The notes under the pieces were generated by a model, which worked only from the letters and a program-made list of their open reading frames with translations, was not told where the DNA came from and searched no databases. Position numbers and translations under genes: made by a program. DNA of 64,000 bases from Pneumocystis sp. 'macacae' (taxonomy: Eukaryota; Ascomycota; Pneumocystomycetes; Pneumocystales; Pneumocystaceae), in contig CM030726.1 in the NCBI GenBank assembly GCA_018127085.1, positions 1 through 64,000 of the forward strand. The letters are read 5' to 3'. Positions 34,412 to 46,657 of the stretch are shown here, one piece after another. The number at the start of each line of letters is the position of its first letter. Within the stretch, counting starts at the first letter, position 1.

Positions 34412-36579
34412 ATGGCTGTCGCTGTATTATATACATATAATAGAATACATTTCTTAGATACTAATAGTTCTTATAGGCATCTTCACAATCTGAAATTTTG
34501 AATGCAACAAGTAAACCTCGATCAATTTTAAAACAAAAAATAGAAATGAAATCATCGCAAAAATCAAATGGTAACCATAATGCTTCTTCGGATTCACATA
34601 TTCTTATATTAGAAAATTGTACAAGAATTCTATGTGTAGCAGATATAAGAGGTAAGTTATCAAAAAGATTTGAAGAAATAATTTTTTGAATTTCAGGAAA
34701 TATATCTTTTTTAAATGAACTTTCTAAAAAGATTAATGCTCAGTATATTATTCATACAGGTGATTTTGGGTTTCATGACAATAATAGTTTAGATAGAATG
34801 AACGAACGGTATACATCTTTTTATATATTTTCTAGTCTTAATAATAAAAGGACATTAAGACATATTGTTCAATATTCGCCTTTGATTAAGCCTTATTATC
34901 GCTCTAAATTTGCTGCAAACAATTCTATTGATTTTATTCGTAATACTATTTCTCGTTCTAATCTTATTATTTCCGAATTATCATTATTTTTATCAGGAGC
35001 AAAGGAGCTTCTAGTTCCAGTGTATACTATTTGGGGATCATGCGAAGATGTACGTGTTCTTGAAAAGTTTCGTAATGGTGAATATATGATAAAGAATTTG
35101 CATATTATTGATGAACATTCTTCAAAATGTCTTGATTTAGGTGATATTAAACTAAGACTATTTGGTCTAGGCGGTGCAATAATAATGCATAAACTATTTG
35201 ATAACGGTGAAGGGAAGACAACAATAGCAGGTGGACAAGGGACAATGTGGTCTACAGTACTGCAAATGGGCGAGCTTTTACATACTGCTGATAGAGTTTG
35301 GGATAGTTCTGAAGTTAGGATTTTTGTAACACATCATTCTCCTGGCAGAGAAGGATTACTTAAGCAAATGTCACTTGCTCTTAAGGCGGATTTTACAATT
35401 TCAGCTGGCCTTCATTTCCGTTACGGTTCAAGTTATAATGATTTTAGCGTAACACCATCAACAGAACATTATCTTCAAAAATTAGCAACATCTAGAGCAC
35501 AATTTATGGATATTTGGGAAACTGTAAAAGATGAAGTAGAGCTACTTGTAAAAGATATTCAAAAAGATCATTTATATTCTGTAATTAATCTTGTAGAGTC
35601 CATGCCTCAAGGAGACACGTTAAAAAGTGAAACTTCCTTTGAAAATGCAGAAAAAATTGATCCTGCATTTAAAAATACATGGAATTTTAATCTTCCAGAT
35701 GCTACATATGGCTGGGTAACTTTATCTATTTCCGAAGGTCGCATAAGTGCAGAAACAAGGGCACAAGGATTTAATTTTTCATATCGAAAAAGCATCTCAC
35801 AGACCAATGTAACTGAACAAACTTCTTATCAACCCACACAAATACTTAATCAATCTACTACTATACATACTCAACAGCCTAATACTAATTTAGTTCAAGA
35901 AGAGCTTAAAGAATCTTCACCATTGCAGATCAAAAAATCAACACATTCATCGCTCCATACTGATTCACCATCCACAAATTCAACATCTTTAAACTCTCGT
36001 AATACACAAAAAAACACAAACATATCATCTGAAGCATCTAAGGCATCGGAAAATCGAAGTAAAAAAGAAAGCATGGATAAGGAGTTAAATAAATCTCAAT
36101 TATCTAAGCATGCTCTTTTTATTTCTCCTTGTTCAACTAAAGAAGAAGCATACTCTATCTTTACAGAAGATATTGTAGGTTCTATTATAAACATATCTAT
36201 TCGAAGTTCTAAAGGAAATCCATCATTTAAATATGCTTTTGTATTTTTTGCTTCAAAAGATAACATGAATACAGCAAAAAAAAAAATAAACTCTAAACCT
36301 GGTTTAAAAGTAACAGAAGCCGATTTAAGCAATAGTTTTAAATCCTCAAAAAATAATCAAGGATTAACATCTAATTTTCAGAAAAATATTGTTTCAGAAA
36401 TAAATAGTGTTGGACGTGGAATACATAGACGTGGTTCTCGTTCAAGATTAAAATCTTCTCGAGGACGTAATAATGCTTTAAAAGATCCTTTAAATAGTAA
36501 AAATGAGCAAATTAAAGATAAAATTAAAGATCAAAACAATGAAAAAAATAGTCAAGTAAAATCTATGCATAAAGACTAA
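34412..36579 (+). CDS. DUF2433 metallophosphatase-like protein with basic RGG-like tail
   Basis: Three exons: 34412-34423 (12 nt, MAVA), 34477-34651 and 34697-36579; together 690 codons with the stop. The first intron has a TACTAAT branch point. Residues of a calcineurin-like phosphoesterase fold are visible: CVADIRGN, IHTGDFGFHD, YTIWGSCEDVRVLEKF and VTHHSPGREGLLKQ. The fungal DUF2433 family shares this order. The middle is low-complexity and Ser/Thr/Gln-rich. Near residues 530-600 an RRM-like segment follows (HALFISPCSTKEEAYSIF, then YAFVFFASKDNMNTAKKK), and the end is basic (GRGIHRRGSRSRLKSSRGRN). An RNA-linked role is inference. In the motif GSCEDV the usual GNHE His/Asn are replaced, so catalysis is uncertain. 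Confidence 0.85.
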
Positions 36580-36871
36580 TAAAAATAAAGGAATACAGCC
36601 TTTTGAAAACTAAAAATAAATTAATGTATCTATATCAAATGAGAAACAGTTAAAAATTAAAGATTGAAGTCAATAAAATTACAAACATATATATAATGAC
36701 ATCCTATATGTATATATATTAAAATTTTTTATTTAATATTTATTAAAAAACTTGTAAAATTAAATTATTACGATTTAAAACAACAAAATTAAATAAATTC
36801 AAAAATTAAACTCATGAAAAAATAAATGTTTTTAAATCATAATATATTTAAATATCTTTATAAATTGTAAG

Positions 36872-39340
36872 TTAATTCTTACGATTAAAAAGGAATAATA
36901 TATCTTTAAGAGTAAGTCTATTAATATTAAATAATGATGCATGGTTTTCATCATTAAGTGTTTCTTTTATAAGTGCTTTCTTTTTTTCTTGTAACATTAA
37001 TATTCTCTCTTCAACTGTATTTTTAACAATTATTTTATGAATTATTACATTCTTTGTTTGACCAATACGATAAACACGATCAATAGCCTGCTCTTCAACT
37101 GCTGGATTCCACCATATATCTAATAAAATTACCCTATTTGCTAATGTAAGATTAAGCCCTAAGGCTCCTGATTTTAAAGAACAAAGTAACACTTTTATAT
37201 CTCGAGAATTATGCAATTTCTTAAGAATATTCTCTCTTAAATAGTGAGGCATTGAACCATCGTCTAAAAAAATTTAAAAAAGAAACTAAAATAGTGATAA
37301 ATTTACATCTCACAAACTTTATATTCTCTGCTTTTAAAAATGGCTCGATTAAATCTAACATAGATGTAAACTGAGAAAACACAATTGTTTTATGATCAAA
37401 TCCAGAATTATTATTTTTGTCTTGTAAAATCTCCATCATTTTTTTAATTTTCGAGCTAATAATAGGGCTTTCTAATCTATTTCCTAAATTTTGATTTTCA
37501 GAAAAATTTTTTATAGATATTTTTAAACATTTTTCACATTTATTTTCTTTTAAATTGTTGTTTTTCAAAAAAAATCTTAATTAAATTAACAACAAAAATT
37601 AAATTTATGACTTACTCTTCTAAACAAATATCACATTTAATTGGTTTATTTTTTTCATTTTTTAAGCTAAAATCGTCAAATAATAAAACAATATCATCTA
37701 CATAATCATTCATGTCAAATAAAGAATTAGTATTATTACAAATATCAATAGCATCTTTATCTAATATTAACTTTTTTGTAACTAATTCGAAATGATTGCA
37801 TGCTTTAAAAAAAATAAGTATAATAATCCCATATAATTCACTAACCTTGTCTAAGTCTCAATAAAAGACAAAGTATATTAGTATAATTTTTCCCTTTAAT
37901 TTCATTTTTAACAAATTTAGAAAGACTTTTATCAGTGTATGATTCAAGTTTATCATAAAAATCGCGCTCATATTTGTCCAATTCAATCATCTCATGCTTA
38001 ATAATTCTTTCTGGTAAACATAGTAATACTTCAACATTATTATTTTGTTGGAGAACAGCTTTTGTTCGTCGTATCATTATAGTATTAAGTATAATTTTAA
38101 GCTTTTTTAAAGAAATTTCATCAGTTCCTTGAGATATCGTTTTAGTTATCTGTTCTTTCCAAATAGAAAAATCATTTAATGGTTTAATTCGTAAAAATTT
38201 AAACAATGAATATAACTCATCAATAGAATTCTGAATCGGTGTTCCTGTAAGGCACCAACGATTACAGCCCTTGAGAGAATATGTGGCAATTGCTGTTTTA
38301 GAATTTCTATTTTTAATAATTTGAGCTTCATCTAAAACTAATCTCCACCATGATATTTCAAAAATTCTAGAATTAATATTGCACGAATTATCTAATAATT
38401 CTTTTGCATCTGATATGTCTTTCATTTCTGAAATAAGAATATGATATGTAGTTATAACAACATCATATGATTCTAAGTTTTTAAAATGTTTATTTCTTTC
38501 ACTACCATGATATACTAAAACAGAAAGATTCGTCTTATTGACAATTTCAGATTCCCATTGTCGTATAATAGATAAAGGTACTATTACAAGTGTAGTTTTA
38601 GAATAAAGATTTTGAAAACATTTTGGACGTTTTCTAGAAACGATAAGAGCTATAATTTGTACAGTCTTCCCTAATCCCATCTAAATTATCAGTTATAATC
38701 TTTAAATAATTCTTAAAATTCTTTATACATCATCTGCAAGAATTCCTCCTTTTTCTTCACAAGAATCCTGATCCTCTCTTTTTTGAAGCCATCGAAGACC
38801 ATTTATTTGATGTTTAAGAAGTCGAACTTTTAAACCTGGAACATAACCAATATCTATATCTTCTTCCCCATTTTCATAATCGTAAAAAGTACTTTCTAAT
38901 AATTTTTTAATAGAATCTTGAGTTTTTGTATGATCAGTATAAATAGATGTTAGTGATTTTTTAAAAGAATTAGCAGTTTTTTTTTTTAAAGATAAATCTT
39001 TCTCAGGATTTACTTTATTATGCATTTTAACCCATAATGGCAATGAATTATGAGGAACTTCAATAGAAACTGCATCAGGTGGTGGTTTTTTTATTTGAGA
39101 AACAAGATTTTTCTTCCAATTAACTGAATTTACTGGCAAAGGTGAAAGGGATATCTGAGATTTTATATATCTTTTTGAATTTTTCAAGCAATTAAAATTA
39201 TCTATAGATGTTTCTGATACACAAGTTGATGTTGGTCGAGAAAAAATAAAGATATTCTTTTGATCTTTGGATATATTTAATTGATCGCTGGATTTCTTTT
39301 TTTCAGAGTTTAAAGATTTGCATAAAAAGTCCTGATCCAT
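36872..39340 (-). CDS. SNF2-family ATPase of the RAD5/ULS1/Rrp1-2 group with reduced RING
   Basis: At least five exons; the first three junctions are 38729/38680, one near 37845 and one near 37612, and another lies near 37300. Motifs in order: GGILADDMGLGKTVQ (P-loop, across the first intron), VIVPLSIIRQWESE, LVLDEAQIIKN (DEAQ box), RWCLTGTPIQN, LRLRQACNHFELV, then CDICLEEFF and KCEKCLK, SQFTSMLDLI, VRYDGSMP and QAIDRVYRIGQ. This order, with a Cys-rich insert between the helicase lobes, is that of ubiquitin- or SUMO-linked translocases such as S. pombe Rrp1/Rrp2 and budding yeast Uls1. They clear Rad51 or SUMO-conjugates from DNA. The RING lacks the central Cys/His set. The N-terminal 200 residues are Ser/Lys-rich. 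The gene is about 750 codons, shorter than Uls1. Confidence 0.88.
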
Positions 39341-39569
39341 ATATTTTTTGAAATATTTTACAAAATTTTAATATTCTGGATAATCACGAACTCAAATAAT
39401 ATATATTATTGTAAATATAAAAAAATAAATATAGTTCTACATAACCATAATATAAATAATAAATTTGTATAATTTTTCCAAAAAAATTTTGAATCAAAAT
39501 TAAATAATATTAAATACATAATTTAACATAAATTTAAAAAATATATTATAAAAACATTAATTTATAAGA

Positions 39570-41141
39570 TTAGCGATATTGATCCATAAATTTCTTATGA
39601 AAATCTTTTAGTCTTTCATCAATATTTCCATCTGAAAGAAAAGTAGTTCTAAAATGATACGTATCTTGAACTTGACCAAAACTATTACCTGGAATAACAC
39701 AAACACCAGCTGTTTCTAAAAGTTTTATACAATAAAGTTCATCGGGCGATTTTTTCAGGTCTTTTGCCTCTAAAATTGCTTTTTTGGGAATATTTATTCG
39801 AGGAAACAAATACATCCCACTCTTTATTTTATTAGTTTTCAGATAAAAACGAAATATATTTACTTGAACTTTTTGACACTTAACACCCTCCATCTCATCA
39901 AATGCTCTTTTAAGTTTCTTTGCACGTTGTTTGAGAACTTCTTTTATATGATCCATTTCTTTTTTATAAATTTCATAACTTTCATCATTTTTTTTAGGAG
40001 GATTAACCATAAGATCCACCATAATTTGCCCAGGTACAGGTGGACAAAGATTAATTGATACCAGTTTATAAAGTTGAAATTTTATAAAGTCATCAAATCC
40101 AATTAATTCAAGATAACCTCCTCTGATTCCACATTCACCTATAGTTCCCTTACTAACTGAATGAAAACTTACTAACTGAACATTATATTTACCAGGATAT
40201 CGTAACTGAAAATCTCGCAAAACCTTTTTAAATGAAATAAATTTTATATCTTTATCATATATATTTTCTTGATAAACTTCATCTGCAATTATAACTAAAT
40301 CCCATTTTTCACAAAGTTTTATAATACTCTCTATCATATCTTTACTTAAGCATGAACCTGTAGGATTTCCTGGATTAATAACAACAATAGCCCTAACTTC
40401 AATTCCGTTTTTTCCTGCTTCTTCAATAGCATTTTCTATAGAAACAATGTTTATAGACCAATTATCGTCTTCTTCTAAATAGTATAACACAGATTTTCCA
40501 TTAAACAAAGAAATTACAGCACTATAAAGTGGGTATTGTGGAATAGGTATCATAATCCCAATATTATTATGCGAGATCAACATTTGCAATATAAGTATTA
40601 CAGCAGAACTTGCTCCTGCTGTAAGAAAAATATCATCAGGTGATGAAGGATAGCCATCACGATCTAAAAACATAAGCAATTAGAATACAATGGGACAATA
40701 ATTATTTAACTTCAATAAATTTAGCAACATTTTTTCTAATACTCTCAACTCCTTGGCTAGAACTATATGCCCCAACCTTTCCAATATTATTTAATAAAAT
40801 CTTCGCTCTGTTTATAGCATCTTCTGGAAAAAGTTTTTTTGTATTTTCAATATTGTGTTTTTCTAAAAGATCAGGATATTCTATTAAACTCAATACCTAT
40901 AAATATATATAAATATAATTCTACAATTGAATTTTTTTACTTGGCGAAAAAAAGTAATAGGCTTATGATCAAATTCTTGAGGATTCCCTATATTTGCACT
41001 AATAATGTCCTCGAAAGGAATGTTTCCAATGCCTTCTTCTAACTTTTTTCTAATTTTTTCTGCTCTAATATAAATTTCACCACGAATTCCATAATTTAGT
41101 TTAAGAATTGAAGGATTTATGGAAGACTTATTAAGAACCAT
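39570..41141 (-). CDS. ALT1: Alanine aminotransferase (PLP, class I/II)
   Basis: Three exons: 41141-40941, 40896-40711 and about 40663-39570, totalling some 493 residues, the normal length. It interconverts alanine plus 2-oxoglutarate with pyruvate plus glutamate. Visible motifs: GNPQEFDHKPITFFRQV, YSSSQGVESIR, LTAGASSAV, VINPGNPTG, IIADEVYQENIY, the PLP-lysine loop SFHSVSKGTIGECGIRGG, and a C-terminal VCVIPGNSFGQ. The first intron (44 nt) is canonical. At the second junction, canonical GT-AG splicing (40710-40664) leaves the frame one base short, although protein similarity is perfect on both sides; see findings. Its start is 140 bp from NSE2, transcribed the other way. Confidence 0.9.
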
Positions 41142-41281
41142 GTGTTTCCAAAGCTAAATTTTATAAATTTTATATTTAATAAAAAAATTGTGTATAAAAA
41201 TTATTATTTCAAATATATTAAATTTCTAATCGTTCAAATTAAAATTATAATATTTTTTAATTATACTTTATTATAATTATT

Positions 41282-42261
41282 ATGGAATCTATAACCGAAG
41301 ATGAGATTATAGACATTTCAAATAATAATGATACATCTTTAAATAATAGAAATCTTTATAAATTTAAAAGATTATTTTCTGAATATACACCGATTATAGA
41401 CTATATTACTCAATGTTGCAGTATTTTAACAGATTCAGCTGTTTTAAATGAAGATCTTATGGAATCAGAAGAAAGATCTAATTCTACAGAAGTAGATTTA
41501 TTTTTTTATATTGATATAATTCTTATTGATTGAAGATTTCTAAACTTGAAGAAGCGTTAAAAAGTGTAATTGATTGTATGGCATATATCAAATTTCAAGA
41601 AGATGTATTATCTGAGATTTCTAATGAATATAAAAAAGAAAATACTGTAATGGATTAAACAAATATTTCATTTTATATTAATTATATATTAGAATTTGGA
41701 AGTAAAATTTCAAGAATTATATGAGAAAAAGAAGAAAAATTATGATTCACTCAGTTTTCTTCAAAAATATTCTAAAAAAAATGAATATATTGACTTCAAA
41801 CAACGTATATGGGGCGTTCACCATCAAAATACTCCAATGTTACAAAATGAATCTTTTTTTCAAGGTATTATTTTTTTTTATTTCTTATTTTTAAAAACCC
41901 ATATGCCAGAAGACGATGATATTGTTATATCCTATTTAAATCAAAATATAAAATGTCCACTTACTATGACATATCTCAAAGAACCCATGAAATCAAGTGT
42001 TTGTGGTCATTATTTCTCTAAATATGCAATCTTAGAAATTCTTAAACTTCATAATGGAAAATGTACATGTCCTGTAGTAGGTTAGTATTATTTATATAAA
42101 GAATCCTTTAATAATTAAAAGGCTGTAATAAAATTATTGATAATAGCATACTGATTCCTGACAAAATAATGGAACGAAGAGTTAATATAACTAAGGAACT
42201 TGAAGGCGATTTCGAAGAATTTGAAAAAACTAAAAAAGAATCCACATATGTAAATATTTGA
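41282..42261 (+). CDS. NSE2: SUMO E3 ligase NSE2/MMS21 of the SMC5-6 complex
   Basis: Five exons by splice inspection, with introns of roughly 45 nt near 41492, 41648, 41864 and 42079. The N-terminal half is helical (MESITEDEIIDISNNND, then LEEALKSVIDCM), as expected for the arm that docks on Smc5. The C-terminal SP-RING is clear: IKCPLTMTYLKEPMKSSVCG, HYFSKYAILEIL, CTCPVVGCNKIIDNS, with the Cys-His pattern of Siz/PIAS-type ligases. The last intron splits the CPVVG/CNKII segment and rejoins in phase. The stop is at 42259-42261. The protein sumoylates substrates during homologous recombination repair. The gene is convergent with RPN7, 101 bp away. Confidence 0.87.
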
Positions 42262-42362
42262 TATTTCTAATATATGGTATAATAATATTAAGCTACTATT
42301 TTTTAATATTAAGTACAATTGCGGTTTTTTTTAAAAACAATGTACACTAAGCTATATATAAT

Positions 42363-43672
42363 TCACATACCAGCCATAACTCTTGCTTGGAATTTTTGAA
42401 GTTTATTAAGTAAATGATCGCCTTGCTTTATTAATAACTGATATTGTGCATTTTTACTATCTGGTCGATTAGTCTCAATTATTCCATTTACTTTGTCAAT
42501 AATGCAATTTAATTGTTTATTTGCAATAAATCTTGATAAATCTTTATCAATGAATTCAGGAGAAACACCAAATGCAGATGCCATAGAAGTAATAGACAGT
42601 GCTTTATAGCTCTAGAAATAATTAAAATTTAATATAAAGCAATTGATTATAAACCTCTAATAATTGAGCATATGATTTCCTTTTCATTTCCCGAACATAA
42701 TAATTAGCATGAAGAAAAAGATATCGGTTAACTCTTAGATGATTTTCCTCTACTTCTGCAAGTGCACGAAAAAAAAGTGCATAATTACAATAATATAATG
42801 AATTAACCATATTTTTTAAAGATATGAACAATTTATCAGTAATAACAACACTAAGTAATTCTGGAGAATCTACAATCTATTTATAGTCAAAAATACAAAA
42901 AAGAAAATTATCTGAAGACCTTTTGTTTAAATTCAACTCTTTCCAAGGAAATAGAACCTGTTATCACCGTATATTTTACAACATCTTCATATTCCATTAA
43001 CTCAGTACTAGTAAAGGTGCTTATGCTATCGAGAAAAAGACGAGATGCTTCCTTAAAATTTCGTATATTCATAAAATGAAGTGCCATATATGTTTTGAGT
43101 CTATTTTTTCGATCCCAGTCGGCTCCATTATCAACAAGATTTTTTGCTTTATCCATATTACAAATAAAAAGTGGAATATCAGAAAAAAATAGCGCAATTC
43201 TCATAATTCCAAACAAAATATCAATCTGAAAGCCTATAGCCGTATTATTATCATATGCTTCTTGATATGATTCTAGCGCTCGATCCTAAAATTATAAAAA
43301 TGTGATTGAATTATTTAAATAGTATTTTACTTTATCACAAATACGAGCAAAGAATTCTGCTTTCCTTCTTAATATATCGGCTATTTTTTGATCACCATCC
43401 ATTTCTTGAACCTCTTTGATTTCACTATTAAATTTTTCTAATTCTTTATCATTTTCTAGTTTTAAATCATTATAAATATTTATATCAAAAGGAAAGTCCT
43501 TAAAGCGTTCATGGAGATAAAGATACAAAGGCGCAAGCTTCCCCTCTTTAATTGCACTTAATAATGATTCTGTTGCTTTTTTTTGCTGCTCTAAATATTT
43601 ATCATTTAAAAGCATAAAGATATAATCTGCGAGACGTAAATCTGGAACTGGCAATATTTGTGCTTCCTTCAT
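42363..43672 (-). CDS. RPN7: 26S proteasome regulatory subunit Rpn7 (PSMD6)
   Basis: Four exons with introns near 43327-43287, 42923-42880 and 42651-42613. The start is [20 protein letters not shown]; the protein is about 390 residues, the normal size. The N-terminal helical repeats ([40 protein letters not shown]) and [20 protein letters not shown] precede a PCI domain ([51 protein letters not shown]). Rpn7 is a lid subunit that helps couple the lid to the base and to the deubiquitinase module. The coding sequence looks intact. Confidence 0.92.
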
Positions 43673-44198
43673 ATTCAGTCTTTAGAAATATATGATTTTT
43701 TAAATTTTTTTGTAATTTTAGTTTTTTAAACGATTAAAAATTAAAATATATTAATATATTTTTTAAAATAACTACAAGTAAACACCCATTTTAAATATTA
43801 AATATTTCAAATATTTTCTCAGAAAGTACATGTTCTTTTTTTAGAAAGATTATTTTTCAGGGGCTGCAGACAATATGATAATATATTTTAACAAAAAGCA
43901 AATTAAAATTTAGATATTTTATCAAAATTTTTTATAAAAAAAACTTAGAAAAAAACAAATTTTAATATAATTACTAAAAAATGAATCAAATAAAAAACTA
44001 TTATCGATTTCATTCCTTCAAAATATTATAGTTTAAAAATCTTTAAAAAACCATAAAAATGATTTTTAACTATTCGAAAACAAATTATATAATTATAATT
44101 TTACAAGTATTTTAAAAAATTCATAAAAAATAGATAAAATATTTTTAAATAAATTATAAATAAAACTTAGGACTTAATGTTTTAATATTTAATATTTG
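43673..44198. other. AT-rich intergenic region
   Basis: 526 bp upstream of RPN7 and downstream of ABD1. It presumably contains the RPN7 promoter and ABD1 3' end. A GC-richer island, GGGGCTGCAG at about 43860, stands out but no gene is seen. Confidence 0.45.
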
Positions 44199-45588
44199 TC
44201 ATATTCCTCTTTTTTCAAATGCAAATGCAAGATAAAATCCTAATTAAAAAAAATTAGTAAAATAAAACAAACAAAAAATAAAAAAACCAGCAGTATCCCA
44301 TTCGTCATCAGAAATTATTCTTTTCCCTTGAACATCAACTAATTTCATACGCTCAAGAAGCATTCTCATGTCATAATTATTTTGTTCTTCAAAAAAAATA
44401 TCATGAAATCGTTTACAATAAAGCATTTCCAAATTATAATCTTGTGCAAGTCTAGCTTTTTCAGTTACAAGTAAAAGAAGTATTAAATTACGCTCTGAAA
44501 GCCTCAAAAGGTACAATATATTCAGGAACATCAGTGATTGCATCCTCAAGATAAAAATTATAGCGATGCCCAAATGGAGGACGAAATTCAGAAGGTAATG
44601 TATTTTCAAATTGTATTCTATAAATCGAATTTCCCCACTCTTTTTCATTATTCTTTAGTTTTTTAATCTTTTCGATAATAAAATCACTACTAGGTATAGT
44701 TCCAATAAATTTTCCGCCTCGTGTAAGACTTTTTGAGACATTGGAAAGCATTTGGTGACATTTTTCCTCTGTCTCAAAAGCATAGTGCATAGAAAACTGC
44801 ATACTCACAATATCAAATTTACGTTCATCAGGAGGAAGAATTGATTCAAGAGGATTTGCATAGCAATCCAGAACATAAAACTTCGCAACGAAATTAAAAA
44901 ACTTCAATCTTCTATATCTTTCACGAGCCTGCATGATAGAAACTTCAGCAGAATCAATTCCTATATATCCTGCAATTCCTGCTTTAACCCATTTCAAAAG
45001 ATCACCCCCTTTTCCACATCCAATATCTAAAACAAGTATAGGTATATCTTCAGGAAATGTTTTTGAAAACCTTCTTATTAATGCAGACTTAATCCAATTA
45101 TTAAAGTTTTTAAGTCCAATAATAGGTGAATTTTCACGTCTTCTTTTTCCTACTTCCGGTTTCTTATTGTAATATTGCCTTACTAAATCTGTAACATTTT
45201 GAGTATTTGCGCACACTTCAGGACTCTGACTCATTTGAGTATGACGAATTCTTTTTCTTTCAGATTTACGGTCTGTTTCCGATTGTTCTTTTGCAATATT
45301 TGGTGCTTTAAATTTTTGAATTAATGTTTTTTTTTCAAAAACAAAAGACTCCGACACATCTAAGACACCCATATCCCTCTGTGAAAGACATGGTGCTGGT
45401 TTATTTGTATTTTTTGTCTCGTTAGATAATATTTTATTTGGTAAAAGTTCATTATCTTGAATTTCAAATTCTATTGTTTTCTCCAAAAAACTAAACTCCT
45501 TATCATCAAATAACATCTTTCCTTTCCCTATATTTTTTATATCTTCATTTTCTTCTAAAGTTTGATTCAAATTTTTCTTTTCTTTCAT
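44199..45588 (-). CDS. ABD1: mRNA cap guanine-N7 methyltransferase
   Basis: Three exons: 45588-44492, then from 44451 after a 40-nt intron (GTAATT...GCTAG), and a short last exon ending at 44199. The N-terminal ~115 residues are a charged low-complexity extension. The methyltransferase core follows: VRQYYNKKPE, SPIIGLKNFNNWIKSALI, VLDIGCGKGGDLLKW (SAM-binding), YIGIDSAEVSIMQAR, FDIVSMQFSMHYAFETEE, LTRGGKFIGTIPSS, then across the first intron FEAFRALAQDYNLEMLYCK, and DEWDTAGFYLAFAFEKRG at the end. Length and motif order fit Abd1/Pcm1, which methylates the GpppN cap in the nucleus. Confidence 0.92.
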
Positions 45589-45791
45589 CTTTCTATTTTT
45601 TTATCCTTTGTAAAATAACGTCTGTTATTATCTATTGTAGAAATATATTAATATCTTATTTTCTACATTATTTTAGATATTCTATAATAAATATATCCTG
45701 ATCATTCTTATTTTATATTTTATAAATTTTCTATTTAATATTTAGTATCTTTATTGACTTATAACTTTATTTTTTGAAAACACAAAAAAAT

Positions 45792-45887
45792 GGCGAGATG
45801 GCCGAGTTGGTCTATGGCGCTGTGTTAAGGTTTATCAAAACAGTTCCGCAGTGGGAAACCGCGTGGGTTCGAATCCCACTCTCGTCA
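45792..45887 (+). tRNA. tRNA-Leu(AAG), with a ~15-nt intron
   Basis: The acceptor stem GGCGAGA pairs with TCTCGTC (one G-T), followed by discriminator A. After TGGCCGAGTTGGTCTATGGC, the anticodon stem CTGTG pairs with CGCAG if TTTATCAAAACAGTT is removed as an intron after position 37. This leaves the loop TTAAGGC with anticodon AAG. A long variable arm (TGGGAAACCGC) and the T arm GTGGGTTCGAATCCCAC follow, which marks a class II tRNA of the Leu type. The mature length would be 81 nt. The CCA end is not encoded. If the stem were shifted by one, the anticodon would read TAA, also Leu. Confidence 0.88.
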
Positions 45888-46639
45888 TTTTTCCTAAAAG
45901 ATTTTATAAGAGATATATTTATGTTTTCCCTTCTTTTTCAATTAAAACTGATAATTATAAATTGTGCTTGGCTTTTTTATATAAACACCTATTTAAAATT
46001 ATACGTATTTATAGAAACAGGTAAAACAAAAATAATACAAAAATAATTAAAATAAACAAGTGAAATATATAATTTATAAATGTATTAAAAGGGATTTTAT
46101 AATATTTAATGTGTAAAAAAAATTTCAGCATTCTGTAATTTTAATAGATATATAATTTTAGTATTATATAGAAGAATTGCATCCCTGAATCAAACGTCAT
46201 AAAAATAAATTTGAGAATAGCAAATGAAAAATATATAAGGACTTAATCTATTTAAATATTGATGATACAAATAATTTCATAAATCTTCAAATATCGATCT
46301 AATGTGTTTATAATACAAAGAATAGAATTTACCACATAAAAGAAATTATTATTGATTTAAAAGAATATCAAAAGAATCTATAAACTGCAATTCCTATTTT
46401 TTTGTATTTAAAAAGCCTTATTTTTCTGTTAGTATTTTCATTTTTTTCTTTTAATAAACATATTTTATCTTAACATATAACAACATCTTTTTAAAGTTAA
46501 TAGAATTTTAATCAAAAAAATTCAAAAATACAAAAACAGCACTATCAAACATACTTTTAACAATATCTTAAATCTAGATAACCATTATAGATCTCTAAAT
46601 CAGTTTCCGATAAGATGAACTTAAAAAAATAGTATAAAA
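45888..46639. other. AT-rich intergenic region upstream of ENP2
   Basis: About 750 bp between the tRNA and ENP2. TTTT follows the tRNA, as needed for Pol III termination (at about 45888-45893). No gene is seen in the rest. Confidence 0.5.
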
Positions 46640-46657
46640 ATGAAAAATGGTTCTTAA
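46640..46657 (+). promoter_or_regulatory. Five-codon upstream ORF overlapping the ENP2 start
   Basis: ATG at 46640 opens MKNGS followed by TAA at 46655-46657, and it overlaps the ENP2 ATG at 46647 in another frame. Both ATGs have an A at -3 (AAA context). Initiation at the first ATG would bypass ENP2 unless ribosomes leak past it. Whether the transcript includes it is unknown. Confidence 0.4.

Noticed and set aside
35607..36332. Minus-strand frames inside the DUF2433 gene
   Set aside because: Antisense shadows without features of their own.
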